In this document: positions 8,831 through 19,399 of the stretch, in pieces
Position numbering within the stretch: the stretch's first letter is position 1
How the letters are laid out: every line of letters starts with the position of its first letter
Assembly: GCA_033557675.1 (NCBI GenBank)
Contig: JAWQRM010000164.1
Coordinates: 1 to 27,841, forward strand
Direction: 5' to 3'
Source: Coptodactyla brooksi
Taxonomy: Eukaryota; Arthropoda; Insecta; Coleoptera; Scarabaeidae
DNA: 27,841 bases
The notes under the pieces: generated by a model
Seen by the model: the letters and a program-made list of their open reading frames with translations, nothing else
Databases searched by the model: none
Told to the model about the DNA's origin: nothing
Position numbers and translations under genes: made by a program

Positions 8831-11699
8831 TATTATTTTTTTTTGATAAATGAGTTCTTTAAGATTTGCAAAAATTATTTCTTATATTATAAAGTTCTTA
8901 AATAATAAAAAAGCTTGAAATTGAAAGGGGATCGTCCAATTTAAAAATTCTAAATGCTAAAGCAAAAGTATTAAAAGCATTATTATTTGTTTTCGAGGTT
9001 ATTGTGATATTAAAATATAAGGGTACATCCAGAAGTACCCTTTAATGAAATATCTCTTCGAACGTAATCATAATATTTTAAAAAATCAAGAATTATTATA
9101 AAATAATTTCCGAATGATTTAAAATAATAAGAAATGATTTCATTATGAACGTAATGTTCAGTATTGTTGGTGAAAACAATGTTACTGTTCTAAATGATTT
9201 TTGAGCAGTAAGCAATTGCTGATGTTTGACTCCTTCGGGCTTTAAGAAATCCAGAGCTCGTTATTTTTTTTATTTCACGATATTATCTCGTCTGTACACC
9301 ACGAAACATGTTCTCGGCAGTATTATTGTGCAGGGAGGGACTACATTATAAGTTCTGCACCGAGCAAGCAGTCTCGTTATATTAATAATTAGTTTAAAAG
9401 CAATTTCTCTAATAATAGCGCACGCAACTACAAAACCCACGATATGTACACCGTTACAAACAATACTTACGTATACAATTGCGCATAGGTTGTTTCTATT
9501 TCGTTTGTTATCGTGATTACTAAGTATATTAAGGATTGTCGGAGTTGTAGTTAAACTTTCCTAAAGCAAGGTGATGTTTTTTAGTAGCTGACCACTGACC
9601 TTTAAACAGAGCAGTGCCATTTGCTGAGCAATACGATAAAATAATGGAGAAAGAAGATAAAAAAAATACACGTAACCGTGCGCAAACCCTTATGTTCCTT
9701 TTTTTTACATTGATTTAATTATAATTAATTATTATAGAAACAACAAGTTAAACGTTTTTTTTTATCATTTCTACCACGGATATGAAATAAATAAATGAAG
9801 TATATAGCAATAATATTTATACAAATAGTAATATATACAATTATATATTATATATAAATATATACATAATAAATATCAAGCACTAGAAGAACACTAACTG
9901 TAGCAGTTTTGGTTTCCTACGTCAAGAGAGTATATTTATCAATATTTTTAATAGAGAGAATATATATTGTTGTACATATTAAGTATTGAGAATAGGCCGT
10001 AGGCGGTAGAGTTATTTATTTGATAGAAGTATTTGAAAGGTCACGTGACTAAGAGAAGGTGGCCAGTGGTCGGCCATTTTCCCCAATCGGATCCGCTATT
10101 GTTATTGTATATATATATAAAAATATACATACGACCGATTTGCGTAAGTTTTCAAACTGTCACTGCAAAGCAAAAAAAAAAAAAGAAATAGTCCGCAAAT
10201 CCTTTCTGTCGCTCACGAAAACGAAATCAGTGCGAAAACTTATGGCAAACTCCGTACGTATAAAATAAAAAAAAAAACAAATGAAATCTACTGTAACTGG
10301 AGTGCCTCTCGGAAGACTTTATATCGAGGAACAAGTCTGTTTTACACAAAGAAAATAAAAAAAACCACGCGTTCATATGTACTACATACATAATGTTACA
10401 ACAAACAAAAACCGAGTAAAAAATGCAGCAACTTCGTTGACAATTATTATTATTATTATTACTATTATTATACGATGTGTTACGAAGGAAACAAGAAAAA
10501 AAAACACTCTCACACGTACCGGTTTTATAGGATCACGCAAAAGTAAAGGTACACAGACAGTCTAGGTGCTAGAGTGTATATGTACATATAAAAGGGCAGT
10601 TTTAGTGAGATTGTACTTTCAAGGTAAAAAAAAACGAAGTACTTGTACCCTGCGTTGTAATAATGGCGTCGTGCGCTTCTTAGTGGTGTACTTATTCGTT
10701 TTTTCTTTTCTTTTTCGCAGATTCGACATTAAGAAAAGTAAACCCACTAAACCGAAAATAGTAATACCAAATTCGATATAAGCCTGCTAGGTAATAAAAT
10801 TTTCACACGCAACTTTTGGTAATCGTCAACCGAATACTGCCTCCGTTTCTAAATGTTAAGCGAATCATTCGTTGATTCGTTGGAGAATAGAATGCGAGGA
10901 CTCAAGCGATATATCACATTATTAGATAAATTTACTAAAGGGGGAGTAAAGTAATTCTTAACTGTAGGGATCACAATAATAACTAATTATTATAATTCTT
11001 AAAAGAAAACAATTAAGAAGAAGATAATACATGAATTACAGATGTAATCTGTGATAGTCTGTGATGAAAAACAAAACATGTTTTAGATGTTCAATCTCAC
11101 TTTCGTTGTTAGTTACTTGTCTCGACACTAACGCTAATAATAGCTCGTTTATTTTATTTTATTTTTTGTTGTTTTAATTAATTAACGCTCATTTAATCTT
11201 TCGTCGGTTGAAAGGAAAGGAAATTATCGTGTTAAATTTAAATAGGCGAAATAAAAGATTGAGATGGTAAAGCAATTTTTAATGGAAATCACTTTTTAAA
11301 AGAAGCCGATTAATTAAATACCTTTTCTATATACATTACGGTAGTTCTCAGGGCCTCCACTTCCAATATCAATAGAACTGTTATTAAACAATAAAAACTA
11401 GGTGTAGCATACAACAATGAAAGCGCTGTCGGTAATGAACATTACAAATTTGCTCAATCAATAGATTCGTTTTTTTTTCAAAGGTTGATCTCTATTGTGT
11501 GCAGAGTGATTATCCAGAAGTTATTAAAGGAAAAATGCAATTGCATAAGTGTTTTTTGTGATCTGCACCTGTTTTTTTTTATCACGTCATGTACACAGTG
11601 TGCAAATTTTCCAACCGAACCCTTATTATTATTAAAAAAACAATAGTTTTACTGAAAAAATGTTTTTGTTTATTGAAAATAAACAAAAACATGAAAATT
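8831..11699. other. Non-coding region with simple repeats, no gene seen
   Basis: No supportable exon. Poly-A/T runs are frequent. A TA-rich stretch lies at about 9820-9870 and an (ATT)n run at 10444-10470. Plus-strand open frames at 10059-10268, 10377-10565 and 10566-10781 are Lys/Arg/Ile/Thr-rich, without motifs. A strong pyrimidine tract ending in cag at 10718-10720 resembles a 3' splice site, but the sequence after it stays open for only about 19 codons. The region may be intronic to the plus-strand zinc-finger gene, whose 5' exons are not in this window; this is inference from position only. Confidence 0.5.
10040..10077. promoter_or_regulatory. Candidate E-box palindrome and adjacent GCCAT site
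   Basis: gtcacgtgac at 10040-10049 is a perfect 10-bp palindrome with the CACGTG core bound by bHLH-zip factors of the USF/MITF class. It is followed at 10072-10080 by ggccatttt, which has the GCCAT core known for YY1/Pho. The surrounding 60 bp are GC-richer than the neighbourhood. Regulatory function is inference from motif match only. Confidence 0.25.
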
Positions 11700-12035
11700 G
11701 ACGCGTCATTGCGGTTTGGATAGTCTGTATATCCCCAAATCCTGTTTATCCAGTTTTCCAGTTTTTCCAGTTGAAACAAATTTCTTATGCACTATACCTT
11801 TACTGTGGAAGAAAACTATCAATATTGTCTTAATTTTCAATTGATTTGAATCAATGGATCTATCGAAAAGACCAAAACTAATAAGTGGCAACGTATCATC
11901 TGAAAATTCACTTAAATATCATCCATATTTAAGCTTAAAGCTTTGGAACTTAGTGCACAGCTAATAAGATGCAAAAAACATACAAAGTAATCACCAGTTT
12001 AATGCTAAGCATCTCTTCGTTACCTTATCATTGTG
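11700..12035. repeat. Leader repeat, copy 1
   Basis: First of two direct copies. It starts with gacgcgtcattgcggtttgg, and the identity to copy 2 continues for 26 bp (through atagtc). After a variable section it shares aatttcttatgcactatacc, a caatattgt..ttaatttt section, aagtggcaacgta, cttagtgcacagctaat and catctcttcgttac with copy 2. The period is 433 bp. It is non-coding. Related partial copies lie at about 13559-13665 and 17197-17370, immediately before satellite monomers. Confidence 0.8.
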
Positions 12036-12132
12036 TTTTTTTTTCAGAATTGTTCCCTAGACACTTTAAAAAACGACTTAAAAGCGAATTAAGTGATTTT
12101 TCCATGGGTTCGACTGCTATTCTATCTAATTG

Positions 12133-12470
12133 ACGCGTCATTGCGGTTTGGATAGTCAACAACAACACCTTTCGTTTTTTTCTCCTTTGGTTCTCGCTTC
12201 ATTGACTATTTTCTCAGTTGAAACTAATTTCTTATGCACTATACCTTTACTATCGAAAAAAAGGATCAATATTGTGTTAATTTTCTAAAACAAATAAGTG
12301 GCAACGTACTATCTGAGAATTCTTCTAAATATCAGCTATATTTAACTTAGCTCTGCCACTTAGTGGACAGCTAATGACATGCACAAAACATAATCACCAC
12401 TTTAGTGCTAAATTTTTATTGAAAACATCTCTTCGTTACTCTTCTATTGTGTCTCCCTTAAACCATAGAG
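12133..12470. repeat. Leader repeat, copy 2, joined to satellite array I
   Basis: Direct copy of 11700-12035 with the identical 26-bp start. It runs through cacttagtggacagctaatg and cttcgttactcttctattgtg to cttaaaccatagagg, where the first mariner-derived monomers begin. The same order (leader, then monomers) is seen at 13559 and 17197, so leader and satellite behave as one composite repeat. Confidence 0.8.
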
Positions 12471-12479
12471 GATGTGGTA

Positions 12480-14030
12480 GTAAATTGATACAAAGGATAA
12501 CACGAAGTTTACACAATTAAGCTCCTTTAGTTTGAGCAGCTTTATAGTAGAATCAAAACATAAATTATTGATGCAATTTTGTCATCTTAAAAGCCCCACA
12601 AAGCGCAATATTTGTGGTCCAAAGTATGGAAAAAAATGGTAGTTAATCGGTGCAAGGTCTTGTGAACACAAAGGATAACAGAAAGTTTCCAAATTCAGCT
12701 CCTTTCGTTTGAGCAGTTTTGTTTTTGCATCACGTGATGTTACATCTCAAAGAAAAAGTAGTATAATGGAATCAAAGCATGCACTAAATTAGTAATGCAG
12801 TTGTGTCATCTTAAATACTCAGGAAGAGCAATATTTGTGATCCAAAGTATGGAAAAAATTGTAGTTAGTTGGTGCAAGATCTTGTGAATACAAAATTAGT
12901 GATGCAGTTCTGTCATCATAACAGACCCAGAAAGTGTAATATTTCTGGTCTAAATCTTGAAAAAAATGGTAGTTAGTTAATGTAATGTCTTGTAGATAAA
13001 AAAGAATAACAGAAAATTTCCAACCCCAGTTCCTATAACCTGTTTTTGCAGCATATAGTATTATACCCAAAGGAGCAAGTGGTACAATGAATCAGAACAT
13101 GCACTAAATTAGTAATACAGTTTTGTCATCTTAAAAGACCCAGGAAGTGTAATATTTGTGATCTGTATCTTGGAAAAAATGGTAGCTAGTTAGTACAATG
13201 TCTTGTGGACACAAAGGATAACAGAAAATTTCCAACCCCAGCTCCTATAGCCTGAGCAGCTTTGTTTTTGTAGCATGTAGCATTATACCCAAAGGAGCAA
13301 GTGGTGTAATGAATCAGAACATGCACTAAATTAATGATGCAGCTTTGTCATCTTAAGAGATCCAGGAAGCGTAGTATTTGTGGTCCAAATCTTGGAAGAA
13401 ATGGTAGTTAGTTGGTGCAAAATTTTGTGAATACAAAGAATAGCAAATAGTTTCCAAGTACAACTCTTAACATAATGGATGACAGAAAGTTTCAAAATCC
13501 AACTCCTATACTTTGAGCAGCTCTGTTTTTGCAACATGTGATATCATACCCAAAAGAGCATATTTAACTTTAAGCTCTACTACTTAGTAGACAGCTAATG
13601 GGATCCAAAAGACATTAATTCGTTACCTTTCCATTGTGTCTTCCTTAAACCGTGGAAGAAGTTGCATTCAGTTGATGCAAGTCTGGTGACCACGATGGAT
13701 GACAGAAAGTTTCCCAATCCAGCTGCTATAATTTAGGCAACTTTGTTTTTGCCTAATTTTGTATTACATCTCAAAGAGGAAGTCACATAATGAATCGAAA
13801 TGTGGACTAAATCAACAACACAGTTTTGGCATTGTAAAAATGTTCCCACAGCTTCCAAATCTAGAAAGAAGTGGTAGTCACTTGGTACAAGGTCTGGTGA
13901 ATAGACTGGATGGCAGAAAGTTTCTAAATTCAGCTGCTGCAGCTTAAACAGCTTTGTTCTCAAAGAGGAAGTGGTATAATGGAATCAAGACATGTACTAA
14001 ATTAGTAATGCAGTTTTGTGCCTATTTTCC
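12480..14030 (-). repeat. Mariner-derived satellite array I
   Basis: Tandem monomers of about 217 bp. The anchor tcatctt (or close variants) falls at 12582, 12806, 12913, 13126 and 13348 (spacings 224, 107, 213 and 222 bp). The 107-bp spacing reflects a roughly 110-bp internal deletion between short acaaa/ctaaa-like matches. A second leader fragment (13559-13665) interrupts the array, and less regular monomers follow. The minus strand encodes decayed transposase motifs such as YSQDLAPTNYNFF (in 12819-13070). Direction is given as that of the coding relics. Confidence 0.85.
13733..13963 (-). pseudogene. Mariner transposase C-terminal fragment (relic)
   Basis: This is the clearest transposase relic in the window. 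Residues 18-33 of the open frame read HPVYSPDLVPSDYHFF (about 13865-13912), which matches the mariner-family motif HPPYSPDLAPSDYHLF; it contains the third catalytic aspartate of the DD34D triad. The preceding LQQLNLETFC corresponds to the family's QKLxELGWEVL segment. Nothing N-terminal (helix-turn-helix, first Asp) is present, and the reading soon leaves mariner similarity. It is a non-functional piece embedded in array I. Family assignment rests on motif recognition, not on a search. Confidence 0.75.
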
Positions 14031-16570
14031 ACACTTACTTTTTCTTTTCCTCAGCCAGTCCCTCCTGCGGTCTCAATCTCCCTTGAATTTTGGTTAATGC
14101 CATTTTACCTTGCTATCCCACAGTATATTGTTATACCAGAATTAAAGATTTCAAAAAAATCTTTTGAGGAGTTATACTGACAGCACCAAGTCTATTCTCC
14201 ATATACTAAAGATTTTCGAAACTACAGAAATGTTTTCAGCCATGATAAGCATTTCGATTAGATGGTTAATACATTAAAATTTTTGTTCTTTTATATAAAC
14301 TCTTTTTTTTTCTTTCAGAGACTGTTGCTTTTGATAAACTCTCATAATCATAAACTTTAAAAATAGAATAAAATTTCAGATAGATAGAAATCAGGGTGGA
14401 AAATTTATATAATGTGTACATAAATTACTAATATCTCTTTTATATCTCTCTTCGTATTATTTTTCTTTAGGCTTATATATTATATTTTTTCATACCCAAC
14501 TTGTTCATATTTTGAATAATCACTCTGTCAACACACAGGTATCAAAACAATCAGTTTTACATGTACACCCCCTTTCCCCTCACTATATAAACAATATAAT
14601 CCCCATCTGACTGAAAAATAGTGAAATATACGCAAAGTAGTGAAACGTGCTACAAATATTTACAATACCGAAAGCCAACGCGACCATTGCCGACAGCGTT
14701 TTCACCATCTTTTATACACTAGATTCTATTTTACAGATTAAACAGAAAGTTTTAAATTTTATTACGAACGTACATATACAAAATACGAAATACAACTCAA
14801 TTACAATAGTTTACTAAACGTACATATACACATACAACCATAACTGGATTTATTTACAGATATTTACTACTTAATATGTTATTGAGTGCCAACTACCTGT
14901 ATTATTATTATTAATTATTATTAAAAATTTAATAAGAAAATACAGAAAAAAATGTTAAATGTTAAGTTTTCGTTCTTATACCAATCGTAATGGTTAGGTC
15001 ATGAAATATTAAAAAGAAAATTGTTTTTGGGTTAACTGATGTTATGTTTGTTATTAAACGTAATGTTGGTTGGCTTAACTTCAAAAGACATAATAGACAA
15101 AAGAGGGTTTATTGAGAAATAATAAATGAAAACACAAGTGACTTATTAAAAAAAAAAAAGAAAACAAAAGCAGATAACAAACGAAGAACTACAAAGAAAG
15201 ATAATAAGAAAACAGCTCTTTAAAAACATACATCTTTGACATAAACAAACACCTGTAATAAATAAAACAAGAAAACCTAGTACTGCAGTGTTTCTACACC
15301 TCTCTATTTTATTAAATAATAATATATTGTTTTAATTTTTAATTGTTTTTATTTTCCCGAAATAAAAAAAAAACATACAATCCATGTTCCTGTATAGCTG
15401 ATAATTTATAAATAGCGTACGCAATAGTGATTTATAAAATACTAAGTTATGTTGATAGTCTAATGCCAGTATATTGTCTCTCATACCTTGTTCTAATAAC
15501 CTAAGTACCCTTCAGATAAAGCAAATTAAAAAAAAAATTAAGCGATACGATTATTTGCAAAAGGAAAAAAAAAGAAGAAAACTAAAAGTATAAATACATA
15601 AATTCCGAACCACGATGCGTAGGGACTTGTATCGCATATTAGGTTATGCAAGATTAAATAAATAATGAAACAACACACATATCAATTAGTACACTTTAGA
15701 CATTTTCGACTCTGTTGTAACGTTTCCGTTGTAATGACGTTTTTCCTTTTTCTTTTTTCGTTTCATCTCGACAACGTTTCACACACACACACATACACGC
15801 GATTGGCTGCGTATTCAGTTCCGAACTGATTATTATTGATTGGTTTCGTTTTATTAGAACGTAATTTTATTTTGTGTATTAAAGTTTAGAATAATAAAAA
15901 AGTAAAAAAATCACAACGCTGTGTTTTATTGCTACAATATCTGTCATTATGTTTATGTGACTTCTTCAAACCTCCTTCTGTTCTCCAAACTTTTATCTGT
16001 AAGACTTTAAAATTGCTCCTTTTAAACTTGAATACCTTGGATAGTTTTTATCGTATCAAAAAATCACAATCAAAATGAAATCACGAACAAAATCAATAGT
16101 TGTGATTGTAGTGATTATTCATGCACAAAATTGATCACGTCATTTCCAAACTGTGGTAACAAAAGACGATTGTTAGTGAATATTAAGTATTTCAATTGAT
16201 ATCCTGACGGAAATTTGTTTTTTTTATCGATTCGAGCGAAATATTGTACGAATATAATCAGTTTATATAGTAAATTATATTCAAAATTTAGCTTTAATCT
16301 GTTATACATAGACATATACAGAGAAATAGACAGACAGGCAGGAAAATTTCGATTTAAAGTAAAATTTAAAAATTGGCGGAGGCGCCGGTTAACGCTTCTT
16401 GTAAGTAAGCTCCTAAAAGCTATTATCAATGGTTTTACATTAAGAATTAAGTTTTATTAGCTGTCAATAGGATATTCTTCTTTTAGTGTAGTTGAAAAGA
16501 GAGAAAAGCAATGTTAGTTCTGTTGTTTAACCTCCTTTTATATTATCCTAAAACATGTTTAATTTTCTTT
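14031..16570. other. Non-coding AT-rich region, no gene seen
   Basis: Low-complexity sequence with many AATAAA-like words, poly-A runs and a short CA repeat (15780-15792). A strong pyrimidine tract ending in cag at 14316-14318 is followed by early stops. Opposed open frames at 16115-16429 (minus) and 16215-16460 (plus) are mutual shadows of one AT-rich stretch and have no motif. Probably intron of the zinc-finger gene. Confidence 0.5.
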
Positions 16571-16783
16571 ATCAAATTATGTTCAGAATAGGTCAATACA
16601 TTTTTTGCCAAGGAAATACAAGTATTAAGCACACTTTTTTATCTAGTAAACACTTTTTTCAGATTTTGGTAGCTTTTTCATTTAAATATATTTGATATCC
16701 TATCAAATTATGCCCAGAATAAGCCAAAAAAATACAAGTAACTTGTTTTTAAGCACACTTCTGATCTTCTAAATACTTTTTAG
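16571..16783 (+). repeat. Imperfect tandem duplication covering the 3' end of an intron
   Basis: Copy A (16571-16662) and copy B (16702-16783) share atcaaattatg, cagaata, aaatacaagta, ttaagcacactt and a ctttttt(c)ag end. Copy B ends in the acceptor used by the zinc-finger exon at 16784. Copy A ends in an equally good acceptor (cacttttttcag, AG at 16661-16662), after which all three frames hit stops before 16784, so it looks like a decoy or relic. Confidence 0.7.
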
Positions 16784-17178
16784 CCAATCGACGTGGACAG
16801 ATGCTTCACCTCGCCATGTCTGGACCGTCCACAGAGCGCACACAGCAGTCGTTCGTCTACTCCATTCCCTCTGCCATTTCCAACGTTGGCAACGTCTCTT
16901 TTGGAAGTTGGTCTCATGCACCCTGCGCTGTTGGGAGACGAGATGTTTCGATGTTCTGCCTGCATGGCAGCATTCCCGTCCATTTGGCTGCTGGAGCAGC
17001 ACACGGCCCTCCAACACATAGGGGCTTTAGGATCCATCGATAAGCCATTCGTTTGCGAACAGTGCGGACAAAGCTACAGGTACAGGTCGGCCTACGTGAA
17101 GCACAGGGAGCAGAATCACAGGGCGAGGCTTCCTGCAGACAAGCTATTTTCTTGTGACGTATGCGGAATGCAGTTTAG
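16784..17178 (+). CDS. mamo: C2H2 zinc-finger transcription factor, penultimate coding exon (fingers 1, 2 and half of 3), mamo-like
   Basis: Internal exon with acceptor aatactttttag before 16784 and donor at 17179 (cagtttag then gtaagac). It opens in phase 0 (Pro-Ile-Asp-Val-Asp-Arg) and ends in phase 2. It encodes a Ser/Pro-rich stretch (exon residues 10-35). Finger 1 follows (C57, C60, H73, H78; C-x2-C-x12-H-x4-H), then finger 2 (C91, C94, H107, H112), then the first half of finger 3 (C124, C127). The stop directly after the donor and the exact phase match to 19400 show that the exon is spliced. Codon use is GC-richer than the surroundings. Upstream exons, where the family has its BTB dimerisation domain, are not visible here. 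The finger block resembles insect Mamo, a nuclear DNA-binding BTB-zinc-finger protein needed for germ cells in Drosophila and affecting pigmentation in Bombyx. The name is recognised from memory; other BTB-zinc-finger proteins are the alternative (about 0.55 for mamo). Confidence 0.88.
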
Positions 17179-17370
17179 GTAAGACACATCTCAAAAACCA
17201 ACATATCATCTGAAAATTCATCAAAATGTCAGCCATATTTAGCTTTAAGCTCTGTCACTTAGTGGACAGCTAATGGTATCCAAAAGAACATTCAAAATTA
17301 ACACTAGTTTAATGCTAAACCTTTATTGGAAAGATTCCTTGGTTTCCTGTCCATTGTATCTTCCTCGAAC
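17179..17370. repeat. Intron start with leader repeat copy (partial)
   Basis: After the donor and about 20 nt, the intron becomes leader repeat: aacatatcatctgaaaattc, then cacttagtggacagctaatg, then ttccattg-like and cttcctcgaaccgtgg. It corresponds to the last 170 bp of the leader copies at 11700 and 12133. The 26-bp gacgcgtcattgcgg start is missing here. Satellite monomers follow directly. Confidence 0.75.
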
Positions 17371-19395
17371 CGTGGAAGAAGTAGTAGTCAGTTGGTACAA
17401 GATCTGGTGAACATGATAGATGACAGAAGGTTTCCAAATCCAGCTGCTGTAGTTTGAATAGCTTTGCTTCATGTGATGTTATGTTTCAAAGAGGAGCTTT
17501 GTCATCTTAAAAGATCCAGAAAGCCTGGATTTTGTGGTCCAAATCTTGAAAAAATGGTAGTTAGTTGGTACAACGTCTGGTGAACACGGTGGATGTCAGA
17601 AAGTCTCCAAATTCAGGTGTTTTAGTTTAAACAGCTTTGTTTTTGCTGCACATGATGTTATGTCTCGAAGAAGTGGTATGATGGATTCAAAACATGCACT
17701 AAGTTAGTGATGCAATTTTGTCATCTTAAAAGGTCCAGGAAGAGCAATATTTGTAGTTCAAAACGTGGAAAAAATTTTAGTTAATTGGTGCAAGGTCTTG
17801 TGAATACAAAGGATAAGAGAAAATTTCCAAATCCAGTTCCTATAGTTTCAGCAGCTTTTTTTTGTGGTATTATATCTTAAAGAGGAAATAATATAATGGA
17901 ATTCAAACTTGCACCAAGTTAACGATGCAGTTTTATCATCTTAAGAGACCCTGGAAGCGTAGTATTTGTTGTCCAAATCTAGGAAAAAACCTAGTTAATG
18001 CAACGTGTGGTGAACACGATGGATGTGAGAAAGTTTCCAAATCTAGCTACTATAGTTTGAGCAGCTTTATTTTTGTAATATGTGGTGTTATATCTCAAAG
18101 AAGAAGGGGCATAATGGAATCCAAACATGCACTAAATTAGTGATGCAGTTTTGTCATCTTAAAAGACCCTGGAAGTGTGGTATTTGTTTTCAAAATCTTG
18201 GAAGAAATAGTAGCTAGTTAGTACAAGCTCTTTTGAACAGGATGGATGCCAGAAAGTTTCCAAACCCAGCTGCTGTAGTTTGAACAGCTTTGCTTTTGCT
18301 TCATCTGGTGTTATGTTTCAAACTTGTATGATAAATCAGGACGTGCACTAAATTATTCATGCAGTTTTGTCATCTTAAAAGACCCAGAAAGGGCAATATT
18401 TGTTGTCAAAATCTTGGAAGAAATTGTACTTAGTCCATGCAAGGTCTTGTGAGCACAAAGGATAAGAGAAATTTTCCAAATCCAGTTCCTATAGCTTCAG
18501 CAGCCTTGTTTTTGTAACATGTGGTATTATGTCTTATAGAAGAAGTAATATAATGAAATTCAAACATGCACTAAATTAATGATACAGTTTTATCATCTTA
18601 AAAGACCCAGAAAGCGAATTTTTGTTGTCAAAATCTTGGAATGAATGGTATTTAGTTCATGCAAGGTCTTGTGACTACAAATGATAACAGAAAATTTCCA
18701 AATCTAGTTCCTGTAAGTTCAGCAGCTTTGTTTTTGTAATACGTGGTACTACATCTTAAAGAAGAAATAATATAATGGAATTCAAACATGCACCAAGTTA
18801 ATAATGCAGTTTCATCATCTTAAAAGACCCTGGAAGCGTAATATTTGTTGTCAAAATCTTGGAAGAAATGGTGCTTAGTTCATGCAAGGTCTTGTGAGCA
18901 CAAAGGATAACAGAAAACTTCCAAATCCAGTTCTTATAGTCTGAGCAGCTTTGTTTTTTGTAACATGTAGTGTTATACCTCAAAGAAGAAGAGGCATATT
19001 GGAATCCAAACATGCACTAAGTTAGTGAAGCAGTTTTGTCATCTTAAAAGGCCCTGGAAGCGTAGTATTTGTTGTCAAAATCTTGGAAGCAATGTCTCAA
19101 ATGTCTGAATGATGTCTGAAAATTTCCAAGACCAGCTGCTATAGTTTGAGCACTTTGTTTTTGCTTCATGCGATGTTATGTCTCGAAGAAGATGTGAAAT
19201 GATGGATTCAGAATATGCACTAAATTAGTGATGCAGTTTTATCATCTTAGAAGATCCAGGAAAGCAGTATTTATAGTCCAAACGATGGATACCAAAAAGC
19301 TTCCAAATTCAGGCTCTGTAGTCTGAGCAGCTTTATTCTTGCTTCATATGATCTTAGGTTGGAATCTTAAGTATTCTCACGATCCAGTCTTGCTT
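17371..19395 (-). repeat. Mariner-derived satellite array II, inside the zinc-finger intron
   Basis: The most regular array. The tcatctt-type anchors lie at 17502, 17721, 17936, 18154, 18370, 18593, 18815, 19039 and 19242, giving a mean spacing of about 217.5 bp over eight intervals. Each monomer carries gatgcagttttgtcatctta, ccaaatcttggaagaaatgg, a gtgaacacgatggatg block, aaagtttccaaatccagctc, gagcagctttgtttttg and atgcactaaattagtgatgc. Decayed minus-strand frames (for example 18798-19013) show the same degenerate peptide as in the other arrays. The array ends within a few tens of bases of the 19399 acceptor. Confidence 0.9.
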
Positions 19396-19399
19396 CCAG

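Noticed and set aside
10059..10781. Three consecutive plus-strand frames of 62-71 codons
   Set aside because: Lys/Arg/Ile-rich low-complexity translations; simple repeats account for the openness.
12819..13070. Minus-strand frame as an intact transposase gene
   Set aside because: It is only two decayed copies of the same motif region from adjacent monomers; the DNA-binding domain and first catalytic Asp are absent.
14300..14345. Strong pyrimidine tract plus AG as an extra exon start
   Set aside because: The following sequence reaches stops within about a dozen codons or has no coding character, and no donor of suitable phase was seen.
11417..14704. Inverted 20-bp pair (tgaaagcgctgtcggtaatg and its near-complement at about 14684) as possible terminal inverted repeats around array I
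   Set aside because: Two mismatches in 20, no extension on either side and no target-site duplication; a match of this quality is expected about once by chance in a window of this size.
16115..16460. Opposed open frames of 104 and 81 codons
   Set aside because: They are mutual shadows in AT-rich sequence, without domains, splice context or codon bias.
16769..17043. Several overlapping open frames on both strands
   Set aside because: All lie over the zinc-finger exon 16784-17178 in other frames.
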